From Variovorax sp. SG517 (GTDB lineage: Bacteria; Pseudomonadota; Gammaproteobacteria; Burkholderiales; Burkholderiaceae_C), in assembly GCF_013376045.1 (NCBI RefSeq), contig NZ_JABMJG010000001.1:1054001-1118000 (forward strand): a stretch of DNA of 64,000 bases. The letters are read 5' to 3'. The notes under the pieces were generated by a model that ran no database searches, was not told where the DNA came from, and was given only the letters and a program-made list of their open reading frames with translations. The position numbers and the translations under genes were made by a program. Below, in pieces: positions 18,195-26,396 of the stretch (position 1 is its first letter; each line of letters begins with the position of its first letter).

Positions 18195-18761
18195 ATGATG
18201 AAAAACCTCGTGACCGCCCTCGGCAGCCTCGCCATCGCGGGATCCGCCATGCTGGCGCAGGCCCAGACGCCGCCGGCCGCTGCTGCGGCGCCTTCCGCTA
18301 CCGTTGCTCCCACCCCCGCCCCTCCCGCCGCTCCGGCGCCTGCAGCGGCCGCGCCGGCGCCAGCCGTCAAGCCCGATCTCCAGGCCGGGTTCGTGAAGTC
18401 GGTGCGCGGCAGCGTCCAACTGCTCAACGGCGCAGGCACGGCCCGTGCAGCCAGCCCCGGCGACGCGCTGGGTGCCGTGGACCGCATCGTGACCGGCCCC
18501 GACTCCTCGGCCTCCGTGGTGCTGCGCGACGACACGACGCTGGTGGTCGGCCCTTCCTCCCGGCTCGATCTCAAGGAATTCCACTTCGACGGCACCACGC
18601 GCGACGGCGGCATGCTGCTGTCGCTGCTGCGTGGCTCCATGCGCATGATCACCGGCCTGATCGGCAAGACCAACCCCGATGCGGTGCGGGTCGAGACGCA
18701 GACCGCCACCATCGGCATCCGCGGCACCGACTTCATCGTGCAAGCCGACGGCCAGCCATGA
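18195..18761 (+). CDS. Secreted FecR-domain protein
   Basis: 188 residues. Signal peptide 1-23 (MMKNLVTALGSLAIAGSAMLAQA), then a 40-residue Ala/Pro linker, then a FecR domain: VRGSVQLLNG, AVDRIVTGPDSSASVVLRDD, LVVGPSSRLDLKEFHFD, LSLLRGSMRMITGLIGK and the typical TATIGIRGTDFIV near the end. Such stand-alone periplasmic FecR proteins are often found with OmpA-like lipoproteins and, in many Betaproteobacteria, a CHASE2 cyclase, which is missing here. The stop overlaps the start of the OmpA lipoprotein gene. The leader holds a perfect palindrome GTTGCGCAAC at 18166-18175, about 20 bases before the start. Function unknown. Confidence 0.85.
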   Translation: MMKNLVTALGSLAIAGSAMLAQAQTPPAAAAAPSATVAPTPAPPAAPAPAAAAPAPAVKPDLQAGFVKSVRGSVQLLNGAGTARAASPGDALGAVDRIVTGPDSSASVVLRDDTTLVVGPSSRLDLKEFHFDGTTRDGGMLLSLLRGSMRMITGLIGKTNPDAVRVETQTATIGIRGTDFIVQADGQP

Positions 18762-19399
18762 TGAAGATGAAGATGCAGATGCCGAAACTCCAATCCTCCC
18801 GTTTCCCCTCGCTTCTCGCGGCCATGTTGGCCGCCGCGCTGCTGGCGGCGTGCTCGACGCCTGGCACGCGGGTGGTGCTGCTGCCGCAGGCCGACGGCAA
18901 GCCCTCTGCGGTGGTGGTCCGCGCCAAGGACGGCGAGGAAGTGCTTTCCACGCCCTACCAGCGCGCCACGGCCGCGGTGGGCGCCAAGGGCGCGCCGGTG
19001 GTCGACAACGTCGATCCGGCCAAGGTGCAGGCGGAGAACAAGCCGCTGTTCGACATGCGCCCGCCCCCGCCGCAGCGCTACACGGTCTACTTCGAACTCG
19101 GCGGCACCACGCTGACGCCGGCGTCGCAGCAGATCATGACCGAGGCGCTGGCCGCGGCCCTGGCGCGCAGCGGCGGCGACATCGTGGTCACCGGCCACAC
19201 CGACACCAAGGGCAGCGGCGAGCAGAACGACGAGCTCTCGCGCCGCCGGGCGCAGGAAGTGGTCCAGCTTTTCGTGGAGCGCCAGTTCCCGGCGAACCGC
19301 ATCGAGGCCGTGGGCCGTGGCGAGCGCGACCTGGCGATTCCGACCGCCGACGAGGTGGACGAGCCGCGCAACCGGCGCGTCACCATCGAGGTTCGCTAG
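18758..19399 (+). CDS. OmpA-family lipoprotein
   Basis: 213 residues. Signal peptide with lipobox LLAAC, so a lipoprotein. The N-terminal half has no recognised domain (VVLLPQADGKPSAVVVRAKDG). From about residue 105 an OmpA C-terminal peptidoglycan-binding domain follows: YTVYFELGGTTLTPAS, VTGHTDTKGSGEQNDELSRR, RIEAVGRGERD and NRRVTIEV at the end. It should tether the outer membrane to diaminopimelate in peptidoglycan. Start ATG 18758 overlaps the FecR-protein stop (ATGATG), so they are coupled and probably act together. It ends 37 bases from the convergent tyrS. Confidence 0.88.
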   Translation: MMKMKMQMPKLQSSRFPSLLAAMLAAALLAACSTPGTRVVLLPQADGKPSAVVVRAKDGEEVLSTPYQRATAAVGAKGAPVVDNVDPAKVQAENKPLFDMRPPPPQRYTVYFELGGTTLTPASQQIMTEALAAALARSGGDIVVTGHTDTKGSGEQNDELSRRRAQEVVQLFVERQFPANRIEAVGRGERDLAIPTADEVDEPRNRRVTIEVR

Positions 19400-19436
19400 T
19401 TAAATAGACGATCGAGCAGGTCGCCCCGGAGCGCGA

Positions 19437-20645
19437 TCAGCTCAGGGTCACGCGCGCGAACTTGCGCTTGCCGACCTGGACCACGTAGCTGCCCGCAGGC
19501 AGCTTCAGCGCCTTGTCACTGATTACAGCGGAATCGACCCGCACACCGCCGCCGTCGATCAGGCGGTTGCCTTCCGACGTCGAGGGCGCCAGGTTCGCCT
19601 GCTTGAGCACCTGGGCGATGCCCAGCGGAGCGCCCGAAAGCGACACCTCCGGGATCTCGTCCGGCACGCCGCCCTTGCTGCGGTTGATGAAGTCCTGCTC
19701 GGCCGCATCGGCCGCCGCCGCGCTGTGGAAGCGCGCGGTGATCTCCTTGGCCAGCGCGACCTTGGCGTCCTTCGGATTGCGCCCGCCCTCGACCTCGGCC
19801 TTCAGCGCCGCGATCTGCTCGAGCGACTGGAAGCTCAGCAGCGTGTACCAGCGCCACATCAGGTCGTCGGAGATCGACAGCACCTTGGCGAACATGGTGT
19901 TGGCGTCCTCGCTGATGCCGATGTAGTTGTTCTTGCTCTTGGACATCTTCTCGACGCCATCGAGCCCTTCCAGCAGCGGCATGGTGAGGATGCACTGCGG
20001 CTCCTGGCCGTATTCCTGCTGGAGATGGCGACCGACGAGCAGATTGAACTTCTGGTCGGTGCCGCCCAGTTCCAGGTCGCTCTTGAGCGCGACCGAGTCG
20101 TAGCCCTGCATCAGCGGGTAAAGGAACTCGTGCACCGAGATCGACTGGCCGGCCTTGAAGCGCTTGTTGAAGTCGTCGCGCTCCATCATCCGGGCCACCG
20201 TGTACTTGGCGGCCAGCTGGATCATGCCGCGGGCGCCCAGGGGGTCGCTCCATTCGGAGTTGTAGCGAACCTCGGCGATATCGACGTTCAGCACCAGGCG
20301 CAACTGGTCGAAGTAGGTCTTCGCGTTGTCCTCGATCTGCTCGCGGGTCAGCGGCGGCCGGGTGCTGTTGCGTCCGGAAGGGTCGCCGATGGTGGTGGTG
20401 AAGTCCCCGATCAGCGGGATCACCGTATGGCCCAAGTCTTGCAACTGGCGCATCTTGTTGAAAACCACCGTGTGACCCAGATGAATATCCGGCGCTGTCG
20501 GGTCGAGGCCGAATTTGATGCGCAGCGGGGTTCCGGTCGCTTCGGAGCGCTGGAGCTTGCGCACCCATTCGTCCTGCGGCAGCAGTTCGTCGGCGCCCCG
20601 GAGGGAGATTTCGAGCGCGCGTCCTACACTATTCGAGAGGCTCAT
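19437..20645 (-). CDS. tyrS: Tyrosyl-tRNA synthetase
   Basis: 402 residues. Class I synthetase charging tRNA-Tyr. The HIGH motif reads HLGH (in DIHLGHTVVF), the KMSKS loop is complete (GVEKMSKSKNN), and a C-terminal S4 RNA-binding domain is present (NRLIDGGGVRVDSAVISD). GDFTTTIGDPSGRN and KFNLLVGR fit the TyrS type found in Betaproteobacteria. It is transcribed away from the M23 peptidase gene; 185 bases separate the two starts and hold both promoters. Normal length, no oddities. Confidence 0.97.
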   Translation of the reverse strand: MSLSNSVGRALEISLRGADELLPQDEWVRKLQRSEATGTPLRIKFGLDPTAPDIHLGHTVVFNKMRQLQDLGHTVIPLIGDFTTTIGDPSGRNSTRPPLTREQIEDNAKTYFDQLRLVLNVDIAEVRYNSEWSDPLGARGMIQLAAKYTVARMMERDDFNKRFKAGQSISVHEFLYPLMQGYDSVALKSDLELGGTDQKFNLLVGRHLQQEYGQEPQCILTMPLLEGLDGVEKMSKSKNNYIGISEDANTMFAKVLSISDDLMWRWYTLLSFQSLEQIAALKAEVEGGRNPKDAKVALAKEITARFHSAAAADAAEQDFINRSKGGVPDEIPEVSLSGAPLGIAQVLKQANLAPSTSEGNRLIDGGGVRVDSAVISDKALKLPAGSYVVQVGKRKFARVTLS

Positions 20646-20830
20646 GGATGTAACAGAATCGGCCTTTACGGGCTTTTTTAGCTGATTTTGGGGGTGCCGA
20701 AGCTATACTCAGCCCGACTTTTCAAGCGCCGAATTCTAAGCGGCGCTTCTTTCCGCACCGTCTCCTGCCGCCCTGAACGTGACTGGGCCTTGCAGCACGG
20801 ACTTGCAGAACCTGAGCTGGAATTCATAGT

Positions 20831-22177
20831 TTGATCAACGGCATTCTTGCCGCCGAGGAGCTTCTCGCTTCTCGCGTGGCCTATACATTCCGGACGTACC
20901 CCAGGCAGATCACCGCGATCATCGCGGGCGCTCTGCTGAGCGCCGGCACCCTCGCGGTGGCATCGCTCGGTCCGGACGCATCCGACCTCCCGGTCCAGCA
21001 GATCCTCGAAGCCACGACGCCCGTCTCGTTCGCCGACCAGAGCGAATCGCTCGAGAACTTCAGCTTCACCCTTTTCCGCACCGACGTCACCCGCTCGAGC
21101 GACACGGCCGATGCGCTCATGAAGCGCCTGGGCATTTCCGACCCCGCCGCCACCGCCTTCGTGCGCGGCAGCGTCGAGGCCCGCAATGCGCTCTTCTCGC
21201 GCGCCGGCCGCACCGTGACGGCCGAGGCCACGCAGGAAAACCAGCTCAAGAAGCTCAGCGCCCGCTGGATTCCCGACGGCGACGGCGGCTTCAAGCGCTT
21301 CGTCATCGAGCGCACGCCTACCGGCTTCGCCGGCGTGACCGAGCGCGATTCGCTCACCCCGGGCACGCGCCTGGCGAGCGGCACCATCCGCACCTCGCTG
21401 TTCGCCGCCACCGACGACTCGCGCATTCCCGACGCGGTGGCCAGCCAGCTGGCCGACATCTTCGCGGGCGACGTCGACGTGCGCAACCTGCGCAAGGGCG
21501 ACCGCTTCGCCGTGGTGTACGAGACCTTCGAAGCCGACGGGCAGGCGCTGCGCAGCGGCCGCGTGCTGTCGGCCGAGTTCGAGAACAACGGCAAGATCCA
21601 CCAGGCCGTCTGGTTCCAGCCCCCGGGCGCGGGCCAGAAGGGCAGCTACTACCGCCCGAACGGCGACAGCCTGCGCAAGGCCTACCTGGCGACGCCGGTC
21701 GAGTTCTCGCGCGTGTCCAGCGGCTTCGCGATGCGCATGCATCCGATCCTGAACAGCTGGCGCCAGCACAACGGCATCGACTACGCGGCGCCCACGGGCA
21801 CCTCGGTGCGCTCGGTCGGCGACGGCACGGTCGACTTCGCCGGCACGCAGAACGGCTACGGCAACATCGTCATCATCAACCACCGCAACAACCAGCAGAC
21901 GGCATATGCGCACCTGAGCCGCATCGACGTCAAGGCCGGCCAGGCGGTGAGCCAGGGCCAGACGGTCGGCGCGGTGGGCTCCACCGGCTGGGCTACCGGC
22001 CCGCACCTGCACTTCGAGTTCCGCGTGGGCGGCGTCTACCAGGACCCGGCCTCCATCGCACAGGAAGGCGGCGCACCGATCACCGCCGCCATGCGCCCGG
22101 CCTTCGAGCGTGTCGCCGTGGGCGCGCGCACCGAGCTGGCCGCCGCCTTCTCCGTCATCCAGGCCAGCGCCGACTGA
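20831..22177 (+). CDS. M23-family murein endopeptidase (MepM-like)
   Basis: 448 residues, TTG start. Zn endopeptidase expected to cleave peptidoglycan cross-links in the periplasm. An N-terminal hydrophobic segment (about 25-45) anchors it. The middle has the OapA/LysM-type region and the metal-binding LytM domain is complete: HNGIDYAAPTG with His313 and Asp317, and GPHLHFEFR with His394 (HxH). No LysM is clear. The order tyrS, M23 peptidase, anmK is common in Burkholderiales and fits cell-wall turnover and recycling: this enzyme cuts, AnmK recycles anhydro-MurNAc. anmK starts 10 bases after its stop. Confidence 0.92.
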   Translation: MINGILAAEELLASRVAYTFRTYPRQITAIIAGALLSAGTLAVASLGPDASDLPVQQILEATTPVSFADQSESLENFSFTLFRTDVTRSSDTADALMKRLGISDPAATAFVRGSVEARNALFSRAGRTVTAEATQENQLKKLSARWIPDGDGGFKRFVIERTPTGFAGVTERDSLTPGTRLASGTIRTSLFAATDDSRIPDAVASQLADIFAGDVDVRNLRKGDRFAVVYETFEADGQALRSGRVLSAEFENNGKIHQAVWFQPPGAGQKGSYYRPNGDSLRKAYLATPVEFSRVSSGFAMRMHPILNSWRQHNGIDYAAPTGTSVRSVGDGTVDFAGTQNGYGNIVIINHRNNQQTAYAHLSRIDVKAGQAVSQGQTVGAVGSTGWATGPHLHFEFRVGGVYQDPASIAQEGGAPITAAMRPAFERVAVGARTELAAAFSVIQASAD

Positions 22178-22187
22178 CCTTCCGGCT

Positions 22188-23315
22188 ATGGCGGCCGAGG
22201 AGCTTTTCATCGGCCTCATGTCGGGCACCTCGCTCGACGGCGTCGATGGCGTGCTCGCCGACTTTTCGGGCGGCCGCATCGCGGTGCGGTCCTACGCGAC
22301 CGCCCCGTTTCCGGTAGCGCTGCGCGCCGAACTGCTGGCGCTGAACACGCCCGGCGACAACGAACTCCATCGCGCCGCACTGGCCGGCAACGGGCTGGCC
22401 CGCGCCTACGCGGGCGTCGTGGCCCAGCTGCTGGCGGACAGCGGCACGGCCGCCAACGCGGTCACCGCCATCGGCGCGCACGGCCAGACCGTGCGGCACC
22501 GGCCGCTGGAGTTCGACGAGGTCGGCTACACGCTCCAGATCAACAACCCCTCGCTGCTGGCCGAGCTAATCGGCATCGACGTGGTCGCCGACTTCCGCAG
22601 CCGCGACCTCGCAGCCGGCGGCCAGGGCGCGCCGCTGGTGCCGGCCTTCCATCGCGCCCTGTTCGCCCGCCCCAGCGAAACGGTAGCGGTGCTGAACATC
22701 GGCGGCATTTCCAACCTGAGCCTGCTGCCGGCCACCAACGTCGCCAGCGGCGCCTCCGTGCTCGGTTTCGATTGCGGCCCCGGCAATGCGCTGATGGATC
22801 ACTGGTGCCAAGCCCACCAGGGCCAGCCCTTCGACCGCGGCGGCCAGTGGGCGGCCAGCGGAAAGGTGTTGCCCGGCCTGCTCGCGCAGCTTCTGGCGGA
22901 TCCGTATTTCGCCCGGACACCGCCCAAGAGCACCGGGCGCGACCTGTTCAACCCGGCCTGGCTGGCCGCCCAGCTCGGCACCTCGGCCATGGCGCCCGAA
23001 GACGTCCAGGCGACCCTGGCCGAGCTGACCGCGCACGCCTGCGCGGCGGACCTGAAGAGCTACGGAAAAGATAGCAAGCTGCTGGTCGTCTGCGGCGGCG
23101 GCGCGCTGAACGACCACCTGCTCGACCGGCTGCGCGCCCTGCTGCCGGGCGTTGCGGTCGCGGCTTCGACAGATCACGGCCTGCCGCCCCTGCAGGTCGA
23201 GGCGGCTGCATTCGCCTGGCTGGCCCGCGCCACCGTCCGCCGCGAGGCAGGCAATCTCGCCAGCGTGACCGGCGCGCGCGGAGAGCGCGTGCTCGGCGCG
23301 ATCTACCCCGCCTGA
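22188..23315 (+). CDS. anmK: Anhydro-N-acetylmuramic acid kinase
   Basis: 375 residues. Opens the 1,6-anhydro ring of anhydro-MurNAc and phosphorylates it to MurNAc-6-P in peptidoglycan recycling. Characteristic ATP-site opening FIGLMSGTSLDGVDGV (7-22), GAHGQTVRHRP, INNPSLLAELIGIDVVADFR, NIGGISNLS, FDCGPGNALMD and GGGALNDHLL near the end. ATG 22188 is chosen because it places the GLMSGTSLDG motif at its usual distance; the longer frame overlaps the M23 gene. Co-oriented and close to the M23 peptidase gene, consistent with one transcript. Confidence 0.96.
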   Translation: MAAEELFIGLMSGTSLDGVDGVLADFSGGRIAVRSYATAPFPVALRAELLALNTPGDNELHRAALAGNGLARAYAGVVAQLLADSGTAANAVTAIGAHGQTVRHRPLEFDEVGYTLQINNPSLLAELIGIDVVADFRSRDLAAGGQGAPLVPAFHRALFARPSETVAVLNIGGISNLSLLPATNVASGASVLGFDCGPGNALMDHWCQAHQGQPFDRGGQWAASGKVLPGLLAQLLADPYFARTPPKSTGRDLFNPAWLAAQLGTSAMAPEDVQATLAELTAHACAADLKSYGKDSKLLVVCGGGALNDHLLDRLRALLPGVAVAASTDHGLPPLQVEAAAFAWLARATVRREAGNLASVTGARGERVLGAIYPA

Positions 23316-23316
23316 A

Positions 23317-24744
23317 TCAGCCCTGGCCGGAAACCTCCGGCTGCGCAGGGTGCGGCGCGCGCACTTCCGACGGCAGATGCCAGAAGATCAGCGCGGAAGC
23401 GATCGTGATGAGCCCCATGGTCGCAAAAGTCGCCTGAAAGGCGTCCAGCGTGTGGGCCGGCGTGTCGGTGCCGAAGACGCCGTTGTAGCCCGCCAGCACC
23501 GCGCCCGCAGCGGCTACGCCCATGCTCATCGCCAGCATCTGCACCATCGACAGCAGGCTGTTGCCGCTGCTGGCCATGCTGCCGTCCATGTCCTTCAGGG
23601 TGATCGTGTTCATCGCCGTGAACTGCAGCGAATTGACCGCCCCGAAGGCCAGCAGCTGCAGCACGTGCAGCGCCATCGGCTGGCCCGGCGCCGTGAGCCC
23701 GAAGCTGGCCATGGTGCAGCCCACGAGGATGGTGTTGACCACCAGCACCTTGCGGTAGCCGTTGCGCCTGATCAGCGGCGTGGCGAAGCGCTTCATGGCC
23801 ATGCCGGCCAGCGCGATCGGCAGCATCATCAGCCCGGCGTGCACGGGCGAGTAGCCCATCGACACCTGCAGCAGCAGCGGCACCAGGAAGGGCATGCAGC
23901 TGCTGCCCAGCCGCGAGAAGAGGTTGCCGATCAGCCCGATGCTGAGCGTGGGCACATGGAAGAGCGAGGGCGCGAAAAGCGGCTCGGGCGTGCGCGAGGC
24001 ACGCAGCCAGTAGCCGGCGATGCTCGCGAAGCCGAAGATCAGCACGACCAGCACGCCGCCCTGGCGCAGGCCCACGCCGTCCAGCGCGAGCGAGATCGCC
24101 ACCATGCCGAAGGCCAGCATCGCGTAGCCCACGCTGTCGAAGCGCTTGATCGTCACCCCGCGCAGGTCGGGCATGTACTTGAGAGTGGCGATGCACCCGG
24201 CCAGGCCCACGGGCACGTTGATCAGGAAGATCCAGTGCCAGGAGGCGTACTGCACCAGCCACCCGCCCAGCGTGGGGCCCAGCAGGGGCCCTATGAGCCC
24301 CGGAATGGCCACGAAGCTCATCGCCTGGAGGAACTCCCCGCGCGGCACCGTGCGCAGCAGCGACAGCCGCCCCACGGGCAGCAGCAGCGCCCCGCCGAGC
24401 CCCTGCACCACGCGCGCGGCCACCAGCTGGCCCAGGCTGTGCGACAACGCACACAGCACCGAGCCCAGCGCGAACAGCACGATCGCCGAGAAAAACACAC
24501 GCCGCGTGCCGAAGCGGTCGGCGATCCAGCCCGAGGCGGGAATCAGCATCGCCATGGTCAGCGCGTAAGCCACCACCACCGACTGCATGCGCAGCGGACT
24601 CTCGCCGAGGCTCGCGGCCATCGCCGGCAGCGCCGTGTTGATGATCGTGGCGTCGAGCGTCTGCATGAAGAAGCCGACGGCGACGAGCCAAAGCAGGCTC
24701 TTGCGGACGGGATCGGCGGTGGCGGCTTCGGCCTCGGATGTCAT
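23317..24744 (-). CDS. MFS multidrug exporter, DHA2/EmrB family (MdtD-like)
   Basis: 475 residues, about 14 hydrophobic segments. Proton-driven drug exporter of the inner membrane. Motif C-like GLIGPLLGPTLGGWLV after helix 4, LDATIINTALPAMA in helix 1 and ADRFGTRRVF after helix 2 mark DHA2 transporters; the overall pattern resembles E. coli MdtD. No adaptor (EmrA) or outer membrane channel gene is adjacent, so it probably works alone. It is downstream of erpA, but a strong terminator lies between them. The stop is one base from the anmK stop, convergent. Substrate unknown. Confidence 0.88.
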   Translation of the reverse strand: MTSEAEAATADPVRKSLLWLVAVGFFMQTLDATIINTALPAMAASLGESPLRMQSVVVAYALTMAMLIPASGWIADRFGTRRVFFSAIVLFALGSVLCALSHSLGQLVAARVVQGLGGALLLPVGRLSLLRTVPRGEFLQAMSFVAIPGLIGPLLGPTLGGWLVQYASWHWIFLINVPVGLAGCIATLKYMPDLRGVTIKRFDSVGYAMLAFGMVAISLALDGVGLRQGGVLVVLIFGFASIAGYWLRASRTPEPLFAPSLFHVPTLSIGLIGNLFSRLGSSCMPFLVPLLLQVSMGYSPVHAGLMMLPIALAGMAMKRFATPLIRRNGYRKVLVVNTILVGCTMASFGLTAPGQPMALHVLQLLAFGAVNSLQFTAMNTITLKDMDGSMASSGNSLLSMVQMLAMSMGVAAAGAVLAGYNGVFGTDTPAHTLDAFQATFATMGLITIASALIFWHLPSEVRAPHPAQPEVSGQG

Positions 24745-24775
24745 GGGTGGCAGGGGGAAAAAACGGCGGGGAACG

Positions 24776-24802
24776 AAAAAGCCGCCCGGAGGCGGCTTTT
24801 TT
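24776..24802 (-). terminator. Intrinsic terminator of erpA
   Basis: Perfect 6-bp stem GCCGCC/GGCGGC (24781-24786 and 24791-24796) with a CGGA loop, flanked by five A on the left and six T on the right. Read on the minus strand it ends erpA with a U run; the symmetry would let it work both ways. Confidence 0.85.
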
Positions 24803-24836
24803 CAGAGGGGCTGGGTGAGCAGCATTCGGCCGGAGA

Positions 24837-25202
24837 TCAGGCCGAGAAGCTCGATCCGCAACCGCAGGTGCTGGTAGCGTTCGGGTTCTTGATCACGAAC
24901 TGGGCGCCCTGCAGGTCTTCCTTGTAGTCGATCTCGGCGCCGACAAGGTACTGGTAGCTCATGGCGTCGATCAGCAGCGACACACCGTTCTTGGTCATGG
25001 TGGTGTCGTCCTCGTTGGTGATCTCGTCGAAGGTGAACCCGTACTGGAAGCCGGAGCAGCCGCCGCCCTGCACGAACACGCGCAGCTTGAGGTCGGGGTT
25101 GCCTTCTTCGGCGATCAGGTCGGCCACCTTGGCTGCCGCGCTGTCGGTGAAGATGATCGGCTCGGGCATCTGGGTCTGGATGTTTTCGGCTACGGCGCTC
25201 AT
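24837..25202 (-). CDS. erpA: Iron-sulfur cluster insertion protein ErpA
   Basis: 121 residues. A-type carrier delivering [4Fe-4S] clusters to apo-enzymes, including isoprenoid synthesis enzymes. The three cluster ligands are present: Cys49 in [12 protein letters not shown] and Cys113/Cys115 in the C-terminal [12 protein letters not shown] 25202 has AAGGAG ten bases upstream. The frame extends further up, but that part has no family resemblance. It stands alone, followed by its own terminator. Confidence 0.96.
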   Translation of the reverse strand: MSAVAENIQTQMPEPIIFTDSAAAKVADLIAEEGNPDLKLRVFVQGGGCSGFQYGFTFDEITNEDDTTMTKNGVSLLIDAMSYQYLVGAEIDYKEDLQGAQFVIKNPNATSTCGCGSSFSA

Positions 25203-25343
25203 GGACTGATAACTCCTTGGGGGGCCGATTGTGCGGCCAATGAAACGAATCCTACTGCAATGACGCATTCCCGGCAGGCCGGGCTGGCGCGCACCCCATT
25301 GCAAGTGGGGTCGGCGGCACCCCGCGCCAAGGGCGCTCCAATG

Positions 25344-25368
25344 AAAAAGCCGCCCGAAGGCGGCTTTT
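25344..25368 (-). terminator. Intrinsic terminator of rplM-rpsI
   Basis: Stem GCCGCC (25349-25354), loop CGAA, GGCGGC (25359-25364), with AAAAA on the left that reads as a U tract on the minus strand. It lies just past the rpsI stop at 25385 and has nearly the same sequence as the erpA terminator. Confidence 0.85.
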
Positions 25369-25384
25369 GCTCGCAGGAAGCGGA

Positions 25385-25777
25385 TCAGCGCTTGCTGAAC
25401 TGCTTGCGGCGACGGGCGGAGTGCAGACCGACCTTCTTACGCTCGACTTCACGTGCGTCGCGGGTCACGTAGCCAGCCTGGCTCAGCACCGACTTCAGAC
25501 CTGCGTCGTAGTCGATCAGCGCACGGGTGATGCCGTGACGGGTAGCGCCGGCCTGGCCGGATTCGCCGCCGCCGTGCACGTTGACCATCACGTCGAAGGT
25601 TTCGAGGTTGTTGGTCAGCGCGAGGGGTTGCTTCGCGATCATGATCGAGGTTTCGCGGCCAAAGAAATCCTGGATGTCCTTGCCGTTGACCGTGATCTTG
25701 CCCGAGCCCTTTTTCAGAAACACGCGGGCGACGCTCGATTTGCGACGGCCGGTGCCGTTGTTCCATTCACCAATCAT
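25385..25777 (-). CDS. rpsI: 30S ribosomal protein S9
   Basis: 130 residues, exactly the usual size. Small-subunit protein whose C-terminal tail reaches the P-site tRNA. Visible: [20 protein letters not shown] at the start, [17 protein letters not shown] and the invariant basic end [12 protein letters not shown] 25777 is chosen over the ATG two codons upstream to match family length. Follows rplM by 12 bases, the universal rplM-rpsI operon. Confidence 0.98.
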   Translation of the reverse strand: MIGEWNNGTGRRKSSVARVFLKKGSGKITVNGKDIQDFFGRETSIMIAKQPLALTNNLETFDVMVNVHGGGESGQAGATRHGITRALIDYDAGLKSVLSQAGYVTRDAREVERKKVGLHSARRRKQFSKR

Positions 25778-25789
25778 TCTCAAGGCTCC

Positions 25790-26221
25790 TTACAGTTCCA
25801 GCACTTTGGGCTGTTGGGCGGTATGCGGGTGCTCAGCGCCACCGTACACCTTGAGTTTCTTGATCATTGCGTAACCGAGCGGGCCCTTGGGCAGCATGCC
25901 CTTGACAGCCTTTTCCAGGGCGCGGCCCGGATGCTTGTTCTGCATGTCGCGGAAGTTGGTCGCCGTGATGCCGCCCGGGTAGCCCGAATGACGGTAGTAC
26001 ACCTTGTCGATGGACTTGGCGCCGGTGACGCGCAGTTGCGATGCGTTGATGATGACGATGAAGTCACCGGTATCGACGTGAGGCGTGTAAATGGCCTTGT
26101 GTTTGCCGCGCAGACGGAGAGCAACTTCGCTGGCTACTCGTCCGAGGACCTTGTCGGTCGCGTCAATCACAAACCACTCGTGCGTCACGTCAGCGGGCTT
26201 GGCGCTGAACGTTTTGGTCAT
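25790..26221 (-). CDS. rplM: 50S ribosomal protein L13
   Basis: 143 residues, normal length. Early-assembly large-subunit protein. Visible: [19 protein letters not shown], the [24 protein letters not shown] core, [10 protein letters not shown] and [15 protein letters not shown] 26221 is preceded by an AGAGAAAAAC leader; the 14-residue upstream extension is not family sequence. First gene of the operon, with a promoter at 26347-26375 and a leader of about 120 bases. Confidence 0.98.
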   Translation of the reverse strand: MTKTFSAKPADVTHEWFVIDATDKVLGRVASEVALRLRGKHKAIYTPHVDTGDFIVIINASQLRVTGAKSIDKVYYRHSGYPGGITATNFRDMQNKHPGRALEKAVKGMLPKGPLGYAMIKKLKVYGGAEHPHTAQQPKVLEL

Positions 26222-26346
26222 GAGTTTTTCTCTTGAAAGAGGGTTTGGCGGGCCCTTTTCCACGGTCGGCGTTCCTCTGGTGGGAATCTCTTAGGTGGGT
26301 TTCGATGTCTTCGCCGCGGGGCCACAAAAACGCTGCGAAGCCCGCG

Positions 26347-26375
26347 ATTATATGAAGAAACGGCCAAATGGCCAA
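26347..26375 (-). promoter_or_regulatory. Sigma-70 promoter of rplM-rpsI
   Basis: Minus strand: -35 TTGGCC (26375-26370), 17-base spacer, perfect -10 TATAAT (26352-26347). It sits about 125 bases before the rplM start and leads into the only gene downstream on that strand. Confidence 0.75.
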
Positions 26376-26396
26376 TTTCCGCAACTCGGGCCGGTT

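Noticed and set aside
20700..20720. CTATACT as -10 of the M23 peptidase promoter
   Set aside because: TATACT is plausible but no -35 at 16-18 bases is visible, so no promoter is called.
26222..26346. Autoregulatory L13 leader RNA
   Set aside because: The leader is about 120 bases, but I could not find a convincing conserved structure.
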